Source of the DNA: Shewanella mangrovisoli
GTDB lineage: Bacteria > Pseudomonadota > Gammaproteobacteria > Enterobacterales > Shewanellaceae
Assembly: GCF_019457635.1 (NCBI RefSeq)
Contig: NZ_CP080412.1
Coordinates: 3,038,001 to 3,102,000, forward strand
Length of the DNA stretch: 64,000 nt
Direction of reading: 5' to 3'
The notes under the pieces are model-generated. The model was not told where the DNA came from and did not search any database. It was given only the letters and a program-made list of their open reading frames with translations. Positions 40,174-50,375 of this stretch are shown one piece after another. Numbering within the stretch: the stretch's first letter is position 1; every line of letters begins with the position of its first letter. The position numbers and the translations under genes were made by a program.

Positions 40174-41010
40174 ATGAACACTGAACATGCGGCCTACCAC
40201 ATCGCCAATGAACTGGGTGGCCTTGAGCTACTTAATGCCCACTACCATAAGCAAAATTTTAGTCGCCACACCCACGAAGGTTACACGGTTGGCGTGATTG
40301 AAACGGGCGCACAGCGCTTTTATCGCACCGGTGGCAACCATGTGGCGCCAAAGCACAGCATTATTCTTGTCAATGCCGACGAAGTGCATAATGGCTGTAG
40401 CGCCACCGAAGACGGCTGGTCCTATCGTGCTATGTATCCCGTCCCTGATCAATTTGCCAATATGACTCAGAAGTTCACTTCAAGTCGCGGCGCGCCCTAT
40501 TTCCCACAACCCGTAGTGCACGACCCTGAGCTTGCCGAATTGCTGCGCCTCACCTTTAGCACCTTAGATACCTCGGACAATCGCCTACTGCGCGAAAGTC
40601 TGGTCTATTCGAGCCTGACGCAACTTATGGCGCGCCATGGCCGTAATTATCCCAGTGAACACTTAGGAGCAAACGCTAAGCCCGCATTAGCCTTGGTGAA
40701 ATCCTTTATTGACGATCATCCCGCGGCCGATATCTCCCTCGAAGAGTTGGCAGCACTCGCGGGATTAAGCCCCTATTATTTGCTCAGACAATTCCAACGT
40801 TGTTATGGTCTGCCGCCCCACGCCTATCAAACTCAAGCTAGAGTCAGACTGGCAAAACAGAAAATAGGCCAAGGTATTAAGCTGCTGGATGTTGCCGTGG
40901 AGTGCGGCTTTCATGATCAAAGCCATTTAAACCGCCATTTTAAAAAGACTGTCGGGCTCACCCCAGGGCAATTTGCCAAGGGGATTGGCCGCAATATTAT
41001 CCAAGCTTAA
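40174..41010 (+). CDS. AraC-family transcriptional regulator
   Basis: A 278-residue regulator. An N-terminal cupin-type effector domain (FSRHTHEGYTVGVIETGAQRF) is followed by two C-terminal helix-turn-helix motifs (LEELAALAGLSPYYLLRQFQ and DVAVECGFHDQSHLNRHFKK). A strong AAGGAGG precedes the ATG. It stands 66 bases before azlC on the same strand and probably controls azlCD, as AraC-AzlCD pairs are common; the effector is unknown. Confidence 0.9.
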   Translation: MNTEHAAYHIANELGGLELLNAHYHKQNFSRHTHEGYTVGVIETGAQRFYRTGGNHVAPKHSIILVNADEVHNGCSATEDGWSYRAMYPVPDQFANMTQKFTSSRGAPYFPQPVVHDPELAELLRLTFSTLDTSDNRLLRESLVYSSLTQLMARHGRNYPSEHLGANAKPALALVKSFIDDHPAADISLEELAALAGLSPYYLLRQFQRCYGLPPHAYQTQARVRLAKQKIGQGIKLLDVAVECGFHDQSHLNRHFKKTVGLTPGQFAKGIGRNIIQA

Positions 41011-41076
41011 ACCCTGATTTTACGTTAGCCTTAACCCCTTATATTCTTTTTATCCCAGCCGTTGTGAGGAGTCAGA

Positions 41077-41844
41077 GTGTCAGAGCCGTATATTGTCCAC
41101 CCCCAAACATCCAGTAAAACCAAGGCCTTTTTCAAAGGCACACTCGCCATGTTGCCACTCACCATTGCCGTGGTGCCTTGGGGGATCCTCGCAGGCTCGT
41201 TCGCGATAGAAGTCGGACTGACACCAATAGAAAGTCAGGCCATGTCGGCGATTATTTTCGCGGGCGCCGCGCAATTGGTCGCGCTTGGTATGGTTAAGGC
41301 GGGGATTGGTCTGTGGAGCATTTTAATCACGACTTTGCTGATCACTTCGCGTCACTTGCTGTATGCCATGGCGATGCGCAGCCAAATCAGCCCCTTACCA
41401 CTCAAATGGCGCCTCACTCTGGGCTTTTTATTGACCGATGAACTCTTTGCCATCGCCAACCAAGGCAAGCTGCACAAATTCGATCCTTGGTACGCGTTGG
41501 GCGGCGGCCTGAGTTTTTACCTCGGCTGGAACCTCGCCACCCTGCTCGGCATTATCGCCGGCAATGCTATCGATAACTTAGGCGAATTAGGACTCGACTT
41601 TGCCATTGCCGCGACCTTTATTGCCCTCGTGGTCCCCACAGTGAAAAAGCCGTCCATCTTAGTCTGTGTGCTAGTTTCACTCACCTTAGCTGTGGTGTGC
41701 GCCGTACTGGATATTCAGGCGGGACTGTTAATTGCCGCCCTATCGGGAATGAGCGCTGGCGTGCTCTATGCCAAAGTCACGGGCGAAGATAAACCAGCCC
41801 CCAAAACCGACACGATTGCCACCCAAGCTGAGGAAACACTATGA
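41077..41844 (+). CDS. azlC: AzlC-family branched-chain amino acid exporter, large subunit
   Basis: Inner-membrane protein of 255 residues with about six or seven helices and the AzlC-type stretch FAGAAQLVALGMV and SRHLLYAMAM. With the small AzlD partner it exports branched-chain or related amino acids in characterised systems. It uses a GTG start with TGAGGAG upstream. Its TGA overlaps the azlD ATG (ATGA). Confidence 0.9.
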   Translation: MSEPYIVHPQTSSKTKAFFKGTLAMLPLTIAVVPWGILAGSFAIEVGLTPIESQAMSAIIFAGAAQLVALGMVKAGIGLWSILITTLLITSRHLLYAMAMRSQISPLPLKWRLTLGFLLTDELFAIANQGKLHKFDPWYALGGGLSFYLGWNLATLLGIIAGNAIDNLGELGLDFAIAATFIALVVPTVKKPSILVCVLVSLTLAVVCAVLDIQAGLLIAALSGMSAGVLYAKVTGEDKPAPKTDTIATQAEETL

Positions 41845-42143
41845 TCTGGTTAATGATTTTTTCAATGGCGGCGGTGGTGTTTATCAGTCGGCATTTACTG
41901 CTCGAGCCCAAATTGCCGCTAAGGCTGAGTAAAAATACCCAGACCTTTTTGAGTTATTCTGCGCCCGCCGTACTCACGGCCATCTTTGCACCTATCGTAT
42001 TCGTGCAGGAGGGAAAACTCGATTTAAGCTTAGATAACAGCTACTTGATATGCGCTGTGGTCGCAACGGTATTAGCATTTGTCACGCGTAATACCCTATT
42101 GACCACAGTGCTGAGCATGGGACTTTTCTTTGCTATTCATTAA
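41841..42143 (+). CDS. azlD: AzlD-family small membrane subunit
   Basis: A 100-residue protein with three or four helices, typical of AzlD, translationally coupled to azlC. Its 3' end overlaps the convergent agaP gene by 11 bases. Confidence 0.88.
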   Translation: MIWLMIFSMAAVVFISRHLLLEPKLPLRLSKNTQTFLSYSAPAVLTAIFAPIVFVQEGKLDLSLDNSYLICAVVATVLAFVTRNTLLTTVLSMGLFFAIH

Positions 42144-43491
42144 CCATCGCAGTGCTTGAGGCCACTTTGGCCGTTAACTTATGGCCCCAAATGGCGTAGT
42201 AAAATATTAGGCCGTAACATGGTAACAGTAAGAAGTACGCCATTTGGCTGTCACCTTGACTATGGGCGATGTAGCCATAAAGCAGTGGCAGAATCGCACC
42301 GCCCGCAATCCCCATGATCAGTAACGCCGATGCGGTGGCCGTTAAGCGCCCGAGCCCTTCAAGGGCTAATGGCCACACCGCAGGCCATACCAAGGCGTTT
42401 GCTAACCCAAGCAGGGCTAAGTAAAGCACGGGATCGGGCACGGGTAACACGCCTAACCAACCGAGTAACAGCTCAGATAAAGCTTGGCTTTGACTGTCGC
42501 TGAGCAAAACCCCGAGGGTAAATAACAAGCCCGCGATAGCCGAACCCACTAATGCCGTTTGCTGGCTGATCCATCTTGGGATCAACAAGATTCCGAGCAC
42601 ATAGCCAAGTACCATAAATCCCATGGTGTAGGAGGTCATCATGCCAAAGTGCGCGACACCGAGTCCTTGACTAAATAGTCCTATGCTATCGCCAGCAATC
42701 ACCTCGGCGCCCACATAACTGAAGAGTGTCAGTGCCCCTAATATCACCTGCGGATACTGCAGAATCGCCTTCCAATCGGCTTGGGTACGCTCGACTCGCT
42801 CTCCTAATTCGGGCTCTGGCAGCGGTGAAAACCACACAAAGGCCATCAACCCCAAAAGTACAAACATCATCATTAAATAGGGCTGTACTAAACGATTGGC
42901 TAATTCCGTTAACGCCAATTGGCGCTGCGCATCGGACAGGCTGGCCAATGCCGTTTCACTGTAGGGTTCCATGCCCGTTAAAATCCAAGCCGTGAAGATT
43001 ATTGGCACAATAAAGCCCGCGCCCTTATTCACTATCCCCATTAAACTTATCCGCATTGCCGCGCTTTCCCTTGGGCCAATACAGACAATGTAAGGATTGG
43101 CCGCCGTTTGCAGCAAGGTTAAGCCCGTACCCAACACAAATAACGCCAAGAGGAAGGTCGCAAAATGCCCGACCAAAGCCGCCACAATAAACAAGCCCGC
43201 GCCTGCCGCCATAATCCCTAAACCTAAGGTCATACCCATCTTATAGCCGAGCTTTGTGAGGATGGATGAGGTCGGCAGTGCCATCACAAAATAAGCAATG
43301 TAAAACACAAAGGTAACTAAATAGGCTTCAAACTCATTCAACTGACAGGCGATTTTTAAAAATGGGATCAAGGCACCATTGAGCCAAGTCACAAAGCCAA
43401 AGACAAAAAATAAAATGCCTATCAGTAACATAGGAATAAAACTGCCCTGCGGCGAGGCCGTAGGCTGGGTACTGTCGGACGTGAATTTCAT
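42133..43491 (-). CDS. agaP: FucP-type MFS permease, probable N-acetylgalactosamine transporter
   Basis: Sugar:proton symporter of 452 residues with 12 transmembrane segments, of the FucP family (LFFVFGFVTWLNGALIPFLK; NPYI after an LQTAAN segment). Its place at the end of the aga gene set, and the known Shewanella AgaP, support GalNAc as substrate; a GlcNAc (NagP-like) role is the alternative. AAAGG precedes the ATG. A 121-base gap separates it from agaA, and it overlaps azlD on the other strand. Confidence 0.85.
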   Translation of the reverse strand: MKFTSDSTQPTASPQGSFIPMLLIGILFFVFGFVTWLNGALIPFLKIACQLNEFEAYLVTFVFYIAYFVMALPTSSILTKLGYKMGMTLGLGIMAAGAGLFIVAALVGHFATFLLALFVLGTGLTLLQTAANPYIVCIGPRESAAMRISLMGIVNKGAGFIVPIIFTAWILTGMEPYSETALASLSDAQRQLALTELANRLVQPYLMMMFVLLGLMAFVWFSPLPEPELGERVERTQADWKAILQYPQVILGALTLFSYVGAEVIAGDSIGLFSQGLGVAHFGMMTSYTMGFMVLGYVLGILLIPRWISQQTALVGSAIAGLLFTLGVLLSDSQSQALSELLLGWLGVLPVPDPVLYLALLGLANALVWPAVWPLALEGLGRLTATASALLIMGIAGGAILPLLYGYIAHSQGDSQMAYFLLLPCYGLIFYYAIWGHKLTAKVASSTAMVNE

Positions 43492-43612
43492 CGTTTCACC
43501 TTTTGTTATTGGTTTATTGTTATTTTGCTTGTTGAATGGGCCATGGGTTGAGCACTTAGCTCACCCAAATTAATGCCGCTTTACTTATTGTTTTAATTGA
43601 TATATCGATAAC

Positions 43613-44797
43613 TTACGCAAACTGAGCCTGCTCGACTTGATACTGCAATTCCCCAGCAATCCAAACCGCTAAGACTCTCTGCTCATCATCGAGCCAGACC
43701 CAATCCGCCTGTTTACCTTCGGCAATGTCCCCCAATTGCGGCCGCTGAATAAAGTCGGCGGGCGTGCGTGTCGCCATCTGTACTGCGTTGCTAAGGCCAA
43801 GATTGAGTTCGGTAGCGGCATAACGCACCGCGCTTGCCATATCCAGCACAGAGCCCGCTAAGGAGCCATGTTGATCCCTCAGCGTCATTCCTTCACGAAC
43901 CACTTTGCCATCGAAGAAATGAAACTCCGTTTGCTCACTCCCTAAGGGCGACATGGCATCGGTGACTAACATCAGGTGCTCAGTACCCTTTGCTCGCCAC
44001 GCCGCCAATGCCGAGATGGGATGCACATGTTGACCATCGAGAATAATCCCGCAGTAGGTGTTTTCACTGGCCAATGCCGCGCCCACCATGCCCGGTTCAC
44101 GGGACGTCAATGCCGACATGCCGTTGTAGAGGTGGGTAAAACCCGATGCGCCGGCCTCAATGGCCTTAAGCACTGTCTCACCATCGGCATTCGAATGCCC
44201 AAGACTGACAATGGCGCCGGAGGCCACGAGGCGTTTGATTTGTTCTGGAGTGACAGATTCTGGCGCTAGGGTGATAAGCCTGACACCGAGATCTTGCCTT
44301 AAGTACAGCTGCCACTCGTGCTCAGTGATGCCGCGTAAATGGGCGGGAGGGTGACAACCGCGTTTTGCGACTGACAAATGCGGGCCTTCAAAGTGGATAC
44401 CGATAATCCCTGGAACTTGGCAATCTATCGCCTCGGCCACCGCATCTGCCGCCGTCTGCATCACCTTAATATCGTCGGTGATCACCGTCGGTAGCATGGC
44501 CGAGGTCCCAAACTGGCGATGGGCCTGCATCATCAACCTTAAGGTTTCCAGTGTTGGAGCATGATTGAACATCAGGCCCCCACCGCCATTGACTTGCGTA
44601 TCGATAAATCCCGCCACCAGCGTGCCAGAGGTCAATCGGTAGTGTGGTTTATCCGACGTACACTCTGCCGATATTGTGGATTTAAGGCCGCAAATAATGC
44701 CATCCGACACCTCAATTGCGCAGTGCTCAGCAAGCTTGCCTTGAGTTAGCACCTTAGCGCCGTCGGCTATCAGCATAAAATCCGTATTAGGCTTCAT
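43613..44797 (-). CDS. agaA: N-acetylgalactosamine-6-phosphate deacetylase (AgaA-II / NagA family)
   Basis: Removes acetate from GalNAc-6-P in the cytosol. The 394-residue amidohydrolase shows GFIDTQVNGGGG, the metal-binding glutamate in IHFEGPH, the histidines in LGHSNADG and FTHLYNGMS, and the catalytic aspartate in LVTDAMSPLG. By sequence alone it could be a GlcNAc-6-P deacetylase; the aga neighbours decide. Leyn et al. characterised an equivalent AgaA(II) in Shewanella sp. ANA-3 (recalled). GGGATAAG precedes the ATG. It overlaps agaK by 11 bases. Confidence 0.88.
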   Translation of the reverse strand: MKPNTDFMLIADGAKVLTQGKLAEHCAIEVSDGIICGLKSTISAECTSDKPHYRLTSGTLVAGFIDTQVNGGGGLMFNHAPTLETLRLMMQAHRQFGTSAMLPTVITDDIKVMQTAADAVAEAIDCQVPGIIGIHFEGPHLSVAKRGCHPPAHLRGITEHEWQLYLRQDLGVRLITLAPESVTPEQIKRLVASGAIVSLGHSNADGETVLKAIEAGASGFTHLYNGMSALTSREPGMVGAALASENTYCGIILDGQHVHPISALAAWRAKGTEHLMLVTDAMSPLGSEQTEFHFFDGKVVREGMTLRDQHGSLAGSVLDMASAVRYAATELNLGLSNAVQMATRTPADFIQRPQLGDIAEGKQADWVWLDDEQRVLAVWIAGELQYQVEQAQFA

Positions 44798-45713
44798 AGC
44801 TTATCCCCGCATCGAGCCCGTGGCCGAGCAAGGCTGCGCCGCGCACGCCACTGGCCGAACCAAAGTCGGCCAATTTAAATTGCGGCAACGTCACGCCATC
44901 AAAAAGATGCGCCTTGGTTGCTTGGGGTAAGGCGGCGAGAATTTCCTCCACCTCGGATAACCCGCCGCCCAACACGATAATATCCGGGTCCATCGCCAGC
45001 ACTAATGAAGCCATTAAGCTGCCGAGAATATCCATATAAGTTTCAAAGGTTTTGATGGCGAGCGGGTCGTTACACCGAAGTGCATTCAGCCAAGCAAAGG
45101 TATCGGCCGTTTGCCCCGCGATATCTTGGTAGAGTCTGCCAAGTCCAGTGCCTGACACATAGGTTTCGGCGCAGCCCTCAAGCCCGCAGCCACAGACATA
45201 GAGCGGCAGTTGATGTCGACGGGCAACATTGGCGCTCACGCCTTGATGACCAAACTCTCCGGCGAGTCGGTTTGCACCAAGATACAACTTGCCATCGATA
45301 CATAACCCCCCGCCAGTGCCCGTGCCGAGAATCATCCCCAGTACGCGGGAGTAGCCCCTGCCTACCCCGAGTACCGCTTCGGAGAGGGCAAAACAGCGGC
45401 AATCGTTACCGATTGCCACGGTTCGATTGAGCAACTGAGCAAGATCATGGGCAACACGGCGTTGATTAAGGCAAGGCACATTACTCGAAATCACAGTCCC
45501 ATCGGCTTTCACCACCCCGGGGAGCGCAATCCCAATGGTACCGCGCTCACCACATTGCTGATCCGCCTTTTCGATTTGCTCGGCCAGCGTTGCCATAAAG
45601 GTACTGTAGTCCTGCCTAGGAGTACTTAAACGCCACTTATCCTGTAGCGCTAATTGAGTATCAAAAATCGCTAACTCAATCTTTGTTCCACCTATATCTA
45701 AACCGTAATACAT
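44787..45713 (-). CDS. agaK: ROK-family N-acetylgalactosamine kinase
   Basis: ATP-dependent cytosolic kinase of 308 residues forming GalNAc-6-P. It begins MYYGLDIGGTKIE (ATP-binding), has GTGTGGG, the ROK zinc motif CGCGLEGCAE, and an Asp in IGNDC for catalysis. The family also has GlcNAc kinases; the aga context suggests GalNAc. It is 20 bases downstream of agaS and overlaps agaA. Confidence 0.87.
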   Translation of the reverse strand: MYYGLDIGGTKIELAIFDTQLALQDKWRLSTPRQDYSTFMATLAEQIEKADQQCGERGTIGIALPGVVKADGTVISSNVPCLNQRRVAHDLAQLLNRTVAIGNDCRCFALSEAVLGVGRGYSRVLGMILGTGTGGGLCIDGKLYLGANRLAGEFGHQGVSANVARRHQLPLYVCGCGLEGCAETYVSGTGLGRLYQDIAGQTADTFAWLNALRCNDPLAIKTFETYMDILGSLMASLVLAMDPDIIVLGGGLSEVEEILAALPQATKAHLFDGVTLPQFKLADFGSASGVRGAALLGHGLDAGISYEA

Positions 45714-45733
45714 GCCCTTGCCCTTATTTATAT

Positions 45734-46894
45734 TTATTTTACAAAGGGATATACATTGACACCCTGCACAACTCGATTAACTTGCCCCGTAGGACAAGGA
45801 TTATCTGGCGATACTTTTAGTTGAATCGCTTTATAGATGGCTAGGATTTGACACCACAAAATAAAGGGTAATCCCAACCAGACTTCGTTAAGCCCACTGC
45901 TGCCAGTTAACAATTCTTCGGAAAGCGTCAATACAGATAATGCTTGATTATCTCGCTTAAGCTCTTGAATTAAATCGTTATCATATTGACGAGTATAGGG
46001 ATCCGACGACACCATCACTAGCACTTGCGTATGACTATCGACTAAAGATTTTGGCCCATGGCGAAACCCGAGCGGGCTCTCAAAGGCACTCACCACTTGC
46101 CCAGCGGTGAGTTCAAGGTACTTAAGCGCCGCCTCTTGGGCGATGGCCTTAAGTGGCCCGCCCCCGAGGAACACCACCCGCTTGCTGGGCTGCTCCGATT
46201 GCAGACGGATGTCAGCTAACCGCTCAGTTAAAATGTGCTCGGCCATCTCGATGCATTGCATCAATGCCTGAGAATTTGGCGCAAAAATCAGTAATGTCGC
46301 CAAGTACATACAGGTAAAGCTGCTGGTCATGGCAAAACTCACATCGTGGGTTTCATCGGGCAACTTATACAAGTAGCAGTGGGATTTGTCGGCGCAATAG
46401 TTGGCGAGCTTTCCCTGACCATTACAGGTGATCGCCAAATGGTAACAATCATCGACCAATTGCTCTGCCAGTTCGACCGCCGCCATACTCTCGGGGCTGT
46501 TTCCCGAGCGGCCATAGGAAATCAACAGTGTAGGAATATTGCCCCGCAGATACAGCTCTGGATGACTAACAATATCCGTGGTGCTGATGGCTTCAACTTG
46601 TTGGGTTGCCAAAGGTAAATGCTGCTGAATATGGGCCGCGAGCACATCTCCTATATAGGCCGACGTCCCCGCCCCAGTGAGGATAATCCTTAACTGCGGC
46701 TTTGCCAGAATCGGCGTCAACCAAGCAGCAATAGTGCGATTATCACTGTGCTGCTCGCTCACTTTGCGCCACATTTTAGGCTGCTGGCTGATTTCCTTCG
46801 CCGTCCAAAAGGCGCCATATTGGGTTAATTGCTCTGCACTCAATAACAGGTTGCTATCTTCATGTTCGAATGGAGAAAGAGGACTGGTTAACAT
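45734..46894 (-). CDS. agaS: Galactosamine-6-phosphate deaminase/isomerase AgaS
   Basis: Converts GalN-6-P to tagatose-6-P with ammonia release. The 386-residue product has two SIS domains; GAGTSAYIGDVL and SYGRSGNSPES are the sugar-phosphate-binding segments, and the later FRHGPKSLV is typical of AgaS. The frame begins with a TTG at 46897, but the ATG at 46894 with AAAGGGA upstream is preferred. It is seven bases downstream of agaZ in one operon. Confidence 0.9.
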   Translation of the reverse strand: MLTSPLSPFEHEDSNLLLSAEQLTQYGAFWTAKEISQQPKMWRKVSEQHSDNRTIAAWLTPILAKPQLRIILTGAGTSAYIGDVLAAHIQQHLPLATQQVEAISTTDIVSHPELYLRGNIPTLLISYGRSGNSPESMAAVELAEQLVDDCYHLAITCNGQGKLANYCADKSHCYLYKLPDETHDVSFAMTSSFTCMYLATLLIFAPNSQALMQCIEMAEHILTERLADIRLQSEQPSKRVVFLGGGPLKAIAQEAALKYLELTAGQVVSAFESPLGFRHGPKSLVDSHTQVLVMVSSDPYTRQYDNDLIQELKRDNQALSVLTLSEELLTGSSGLNEVWLGLPFILWCQILAIYKAIQLKVSPDNPCPTGQVNRVVQGVNVYPFVK

Positions 46895-46901
46895 CAAAAT
46901 A

Positions 46902-48188
46902 TCATCCCTTTAAAGGTGATTGCATCACAGGAAGCTGGCAGGCATTGGCGTAATCGGCCAATACTTCGGTAATTTTATGCAGTACGAGTTCACGGGCCGT
47001 GGGCTTAAGTTCCCCCGCCAACACCGCCGTATATTGGTTCGGTAAATACTGGCTGATCAGCGGCAGAGGAATGCTCTGAGCTAAGTTACTCAATAGCTGC
47101 TCGACCTTACTCTGCAGACTCGGCCAGTAGTAACGCACACGGTCACTAAAGCTAAAGCCAAGTTGCCACTTTAACGCCTCACTGTCGGCATAAAACCCTT
47201 GCCAATACTTAGGGTTATCTCGCATTAATTCAAAACAGCTTTGGCGCAAATCCGAGCATTGTTCAGGCTGACACAGCACATTTTCGATATGGGACAGGGC
47301 AAACAAAGCTTCCCGCAGTGCGAAAGTAAGCTGTGGGCCCACTTTTAAAATCGCGAAATGCTGCTGCACTAAGGCTTGATACCCCATGCTGAGCTGATAA
47401 TCGGTCGAATGCGCCTCAAACACTAATCTGGGATAACCGCGAATGAACTCGCTTTGGGCATGGGTTGCCTCGGGTTCAAACAAATGCACTTGGCTGTTAT
47501 CAAACTCCACCCCTGGCTGAACGACGACCGCAATCACCTTTTGCCACACCTCCTCACCCAGCCCTGCCTCGGCAAAGGCGGCACGGTGGCAATTTAAGGT
47601 ATGTTCAATGGCACTGACAGGCGTGACCGCAAGTTCTGCCTCCATCTCACTCACGCCGCCGGGCGCGGGCACTTCAGTACCTATCACATAACAGAGTGCT
47701 TGCTCGGGCGCACGGTGGGCTTCGGCCACCGCACAGAGCCGCGCAGCACGTGCAGCGATAAGTTCATCCGCTAAGGGAAGCACATCACCGCCGCAGGCCA
47801 TACTGGTGTCGAGATGGATTTTGGTAAATCCCGCCTTAACATATTCGGCGATAAGGTCTTCGGCCAATTGCATCGCCTCTTCGGCGGCTTGCTGGCACCA
47901 AACGACGGGGCCTAAGTGGTCGCCACCAAAGAGTAACTGCGAAGGTTCAAGGCCAAGTTCAACGGCCATTTGAGTGACGAAGTCGATGAAATTCTGTGGT
48001 TTCATCCCGGTATAACCGCCAAACTGATTCACTTGGTTGGCAGTCGCCTCGATAAGTAGGGGCGTGCCATTCGCCTTTGCCTGCAAGAGCGCCGCCTGTA
48101 ACACCAAGGGCTGGGCCGAGCAGACGGCAAAAATGCCCGCCTGCTGACCTGCTTTATTGGCGTCAATGATAGTTTGAATCACTGACAT
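46902..48188 (-). CDS. agaZ: Tagatose-1,6-bisphosphate aldolase subunit / tagatose-6-phosphate branch protein AgaZ (GatZ/KbaZ family)
   Basis: About 428 residues of the GatZ/KbaZ family. In E. coli these are chaperone-like subunits that activate the class II aldolase KbaY/GatY; some pathway models have called them tagatose-6-P kinases. Conserved segments are ATANQVNQFGGYTG, GGDHLGP and FTKIHLDTSMAC. No KbaY/AgaY aldolase gene is seen in the window. The ATG at 48188 is five bases after the upstream stop, with GGGG in the overlapping region; the frame is open to 48230. Confidence 0.88.
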   Translation of the reverse strand: MSVIQTIIDANKAGQQAGIFAVCSAQPLVLQAALLQAKANGTPLLIEATANQVNQFGGYTGMKPQNFIDFVTQMAVELGLEPSQLLFGGDHLGPVVWCQQAAEEAMQLAEDLIAEYVKAGFTKIHLDTSMACGGDVLPLADELIAARAARLCAVAEAHRAPEQALCYVIGTEVPAPGGVSEMEAELAVTPVSAIEHTLNCHRAAFAEAGLGEEVWQKVIAVVVQPGVEFDNSQVHLFEPEATHAQSEFIRGYPRLVFEAHSTDYQLSMGYQALVQQHFAILKVGPQLTFALREALFALSHIENVLCQPEQCSDLRQSCFELMRDNPKYWQGFYADSEALKWQLGFSFSDRVRYYWPSLQSKVEQLLSNLAQSIPLPLISQYLPNQYTAVLAGELKPTARELVLHKITEVLADYANACQLPVMQSPLKG

Positions 48189-48193
48189 AGCGC

Positions 48194-49564
48194 TTACCCC
48201 ACAATGCCGAGGGGTTTCGCGGTTTGCCACACGCCACGGGTAAAGTCTGGGAAGTCCTTGGAGTTACCACGGTCACCGACTGAGGCCACCGACAAGGGGA
48301 ATACCGCCGACCATGCCGCGCCGTCGTACACATCCTGATCCAGTGCCTCGCCATTACGCAGGCAGTAAATCATCCGCCAGCACATCAAGAAGTCCATGCC
48401 ACCGTGGCCGCCATTTTCCTCCGCCTCTTTGCCCATACGAGTCCACAGAGGGTGATCATATTTGGCGTACCATGAGTCCATGTTTTCATCCCACTCGTGA
48501 TAACTGCCAGAGCCACCGTTTTCCAGCGCGATACGATTAGGGAAGCCCGCAAACACGCCGTTTGTCCCTTGGATCAGGTTGTGGCGGCTGTAAGGACGAG
48601 GCGTGGTCGTATCATGCTGCACCATGATGCTGCGACCTTTTACCGTCTTAATCAGACTGGTGTTCATGTCGCCACCAATGTACTTGAGTTGGTTACGTTG
48701 ATGATCCGCAGGGAACTCACGTTTCGCGTACGCAGCTCGACCTAATGAAGGAGAACTCACAGAGGTTAAATAGTCTAAACGGTCGCCGCGGTTGATATTC
48801 ATATACTGGGCGACGGGACCTAAACCATGGGTTGGATAGAGGTTACCATTGTATTTTGCATGGTAAGCCGTGCGCCAAGAGCCTGTTTTACGGTCGATTT
48901 CCTTCATCTGCCAGCGCAGTTCGTGAATATAGGCCGCTTCACCGTGGAGCAGTTCACCAAACAGCCCTTGGCGTACCATGTTGAGCACCATCAGCTCATC
49001 ACGGCCGTAACAGACGTTTTCCATCATCATGCAGTTACGTTGGGTCAGCTCGGCGGTATCCACTAGATCCCACAGCTCTTCAATCGTGCCCGCCATCGGG
49101 ACTTCGACGAAGGCATGCTTGCCCGCTAACATGGCTTCTTTCGCCATGGGGTGATGCCAGGCCCATGGTGTGGCAATCACGACGATATCCACATCATCAC
49201 GGTTTAACAGATCGCGGTACGCATGGTCGCCCTTGCTAAAATAAGCAGGTTTGTCACGTCCATATTCGTTAATGGCTTTTTCAGCGCGGGCCAGCACTAA
49301 GGTATCGGTATCACAGATGGCGGTAATGCGGGCACCTTCGATACGGCTGAAATGATGCACAAACCCGATACCGCGCTCACCCACCCCGATTAACCCCACT
49401 CGAACCTCATCCATTTTGGGCACGACCAGCCCCATCACAGATTTACCCGCAGCCTTAGGTGTTGTGCCTGTAGCACGTTCACTGCTAGCACAGGCCGCCA
49501 AGGCCGTTGCCGCAGCGGTTACCATAGAAGCCTTTAAAAACGAACGACGATCAAAACCCGACAT
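48194..49564 (-). CDS. Tat-exported GH109 glycosidase, probable alpha-N-acetylgalactosaminidase
   Basis: NAD-dependent glycosidase of the Gfo/Idh/MocA fold, 456 residues. It has a Tat signal (DRRSFLKA) and a possible lipobox (LAAC) in the first 25 residues, then the NAD-binding GVGERG and the YPTHGLGP segment with the family's catalytic-region histidine. GH109 enzymes release terminal alpha-GalNAc by an oxidation/elimination route; export with bound NAD fits Tat. Placed between agaR and agaZ, it should free GalNAc in the periplasm for AgaP. GGGGA precedes the ATG. Confidence 0.87.
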   Translation of the reverse strand: MSGFDRRSFLKASMVTAAATALAACASSERATGTTPKAAGKSVMGLVVPKMDEVRVGLIGVGERGIGFVHHFSRIEGARITAICDTDTLVLARAEKAINEYGRDKPAYFSKGDHAYRDLLNRDDVDIVVIATPWAWHHPMAKEAMLAGKHAFVEVPMAGTIEELWDLVDTAELTQRNCMMMENVCYGRDELMVLNMVRQGLFGELLHGEAAYIHELRWQMKEIDRKTGSWRTAYHAKYNGNLYPTHGLGPVAQYMNINRGDRLDYLTSVSSPSLGRAAYAKREFPADHQRNQLKYIGGDMNTSLIKTVKGRSIMVQHDTTTPRPYSRHNLIQGTNGVFAGFPNRIALENGGSGSYHEWDENMDSWYAKYDHPLWTRMGKEAEENGGHGGMDFLMCWRMIYCLRNGEALDQDVYDGAAWSAVFPLSVASVGDRGNSKDFPDFTRGVWQTAKPLGIVG

Positions 49565-49576
49565 AGTAATTCCCCG

Positions 49577-50374
49577 TTATAAATTAGCTTTCTCAATGAG
49601 GTGTAATTGCACACCTTGTTTAGTTAATTCATCAACATAGCGCTCTGGGATCCCGGTATCTGTCACTAGGCGCGTAATACGGCGACTGCTGCAAATAACG
49701 TGGAATGCTTGTTGATCAAACTTTGATGAGTCAGTCACAACGATAATTTCACTCGCTATCTCACACATCATTCGGTTGAGGCTGGCCTCTTTTTCAAAGT
49801 GAGTGGTTAATCCCACCCGCAAATCGAAACCATCTACCCCTAAAATCAACTTGTTAAAGTTGTAATCCCGCAGGCTGTTCTCGGCGATGTTGCCGTAGAA
49901 CGACAACGATTTTTTACGTAACAGGCCGCCAGTTAACATCACCTCGACTTCATCGGCCTTAGCCAATTCAGTGGCGATATTCAGGCCATTGGTCATCACG
50001 ATCAGATCCTTATGCTCCATCAGGTTCGCCGCCACCTGTTGGGTGGTCGTCCCAGAGTCGAGCAATAAGCGATCGCCGTTTTGCACCAAGGCCGCCGCAG
50101 CCTTACCTAACTCTTGCTTTAAGGCCGAATGGCAACTGCCCTTCTCCTTGAGTGATAACTCCCGAATCAGCTCACTGTTGACCATAGCGCCGCCGCGGGA
50201 GCGCACCAGTAACTGCTTCTGATCCAACATGGCTAAATCGCTACGGATCGTGACTTCAGATACCCCAAAGTGTTCTGCGAGTTCGGCAACAGAGACCTTT
50301 CCCTGTAACTGTGTCATTCGCACAATTTCCTGCTGCCTTTCTATCGTGTTCAAAGTACTCACAAGCTTCTCCAT
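49577..50374 (-). CDS. agaR: DeoR-family repressor AgaR of GalNAc genes
   Basis: About 265 residues: an N-terminal winged helix-turn-helix (VSVAELAEHFGVSEVTIRSDLAMLD) and a C-terminal DeoR sugar-phosphate-binding domain (LLDSGTTTQQVAANLM). Likely represses the aga operon and the divergent receptor until an amino-sugar phosphate is present. A GTG at 50362 with GGAG six bases upstream may be the true start; the ATG at 50374 has a poorer site. First gene of the aga operon. Confidence 0.9.
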   Translation of the reverse strand: MEKLVSTLNTIERQQEIVRMTQLQGKVSVAELAEHFGVSEVTIRSDLAMLDQKQLLVRSRGGAMVNSELIRELSLKEKGSCHSALKQELGKAAAALVQNGDRLLLDSGTTTQQVAANLMEHKDLIVMTNGLNIATELAKADEVEVMLTGGLLRKKSLSFYGNIAENSLRDYNFNKLILGVDGFDLRVGLTTHFEKEASLNRMMCEIASEIIVVTDSSKFDQQAFHVICSSRRITRLVTDTGIPERYVDELTKQGVQLHLIEKANL

Positions 50375-50375
50375 T

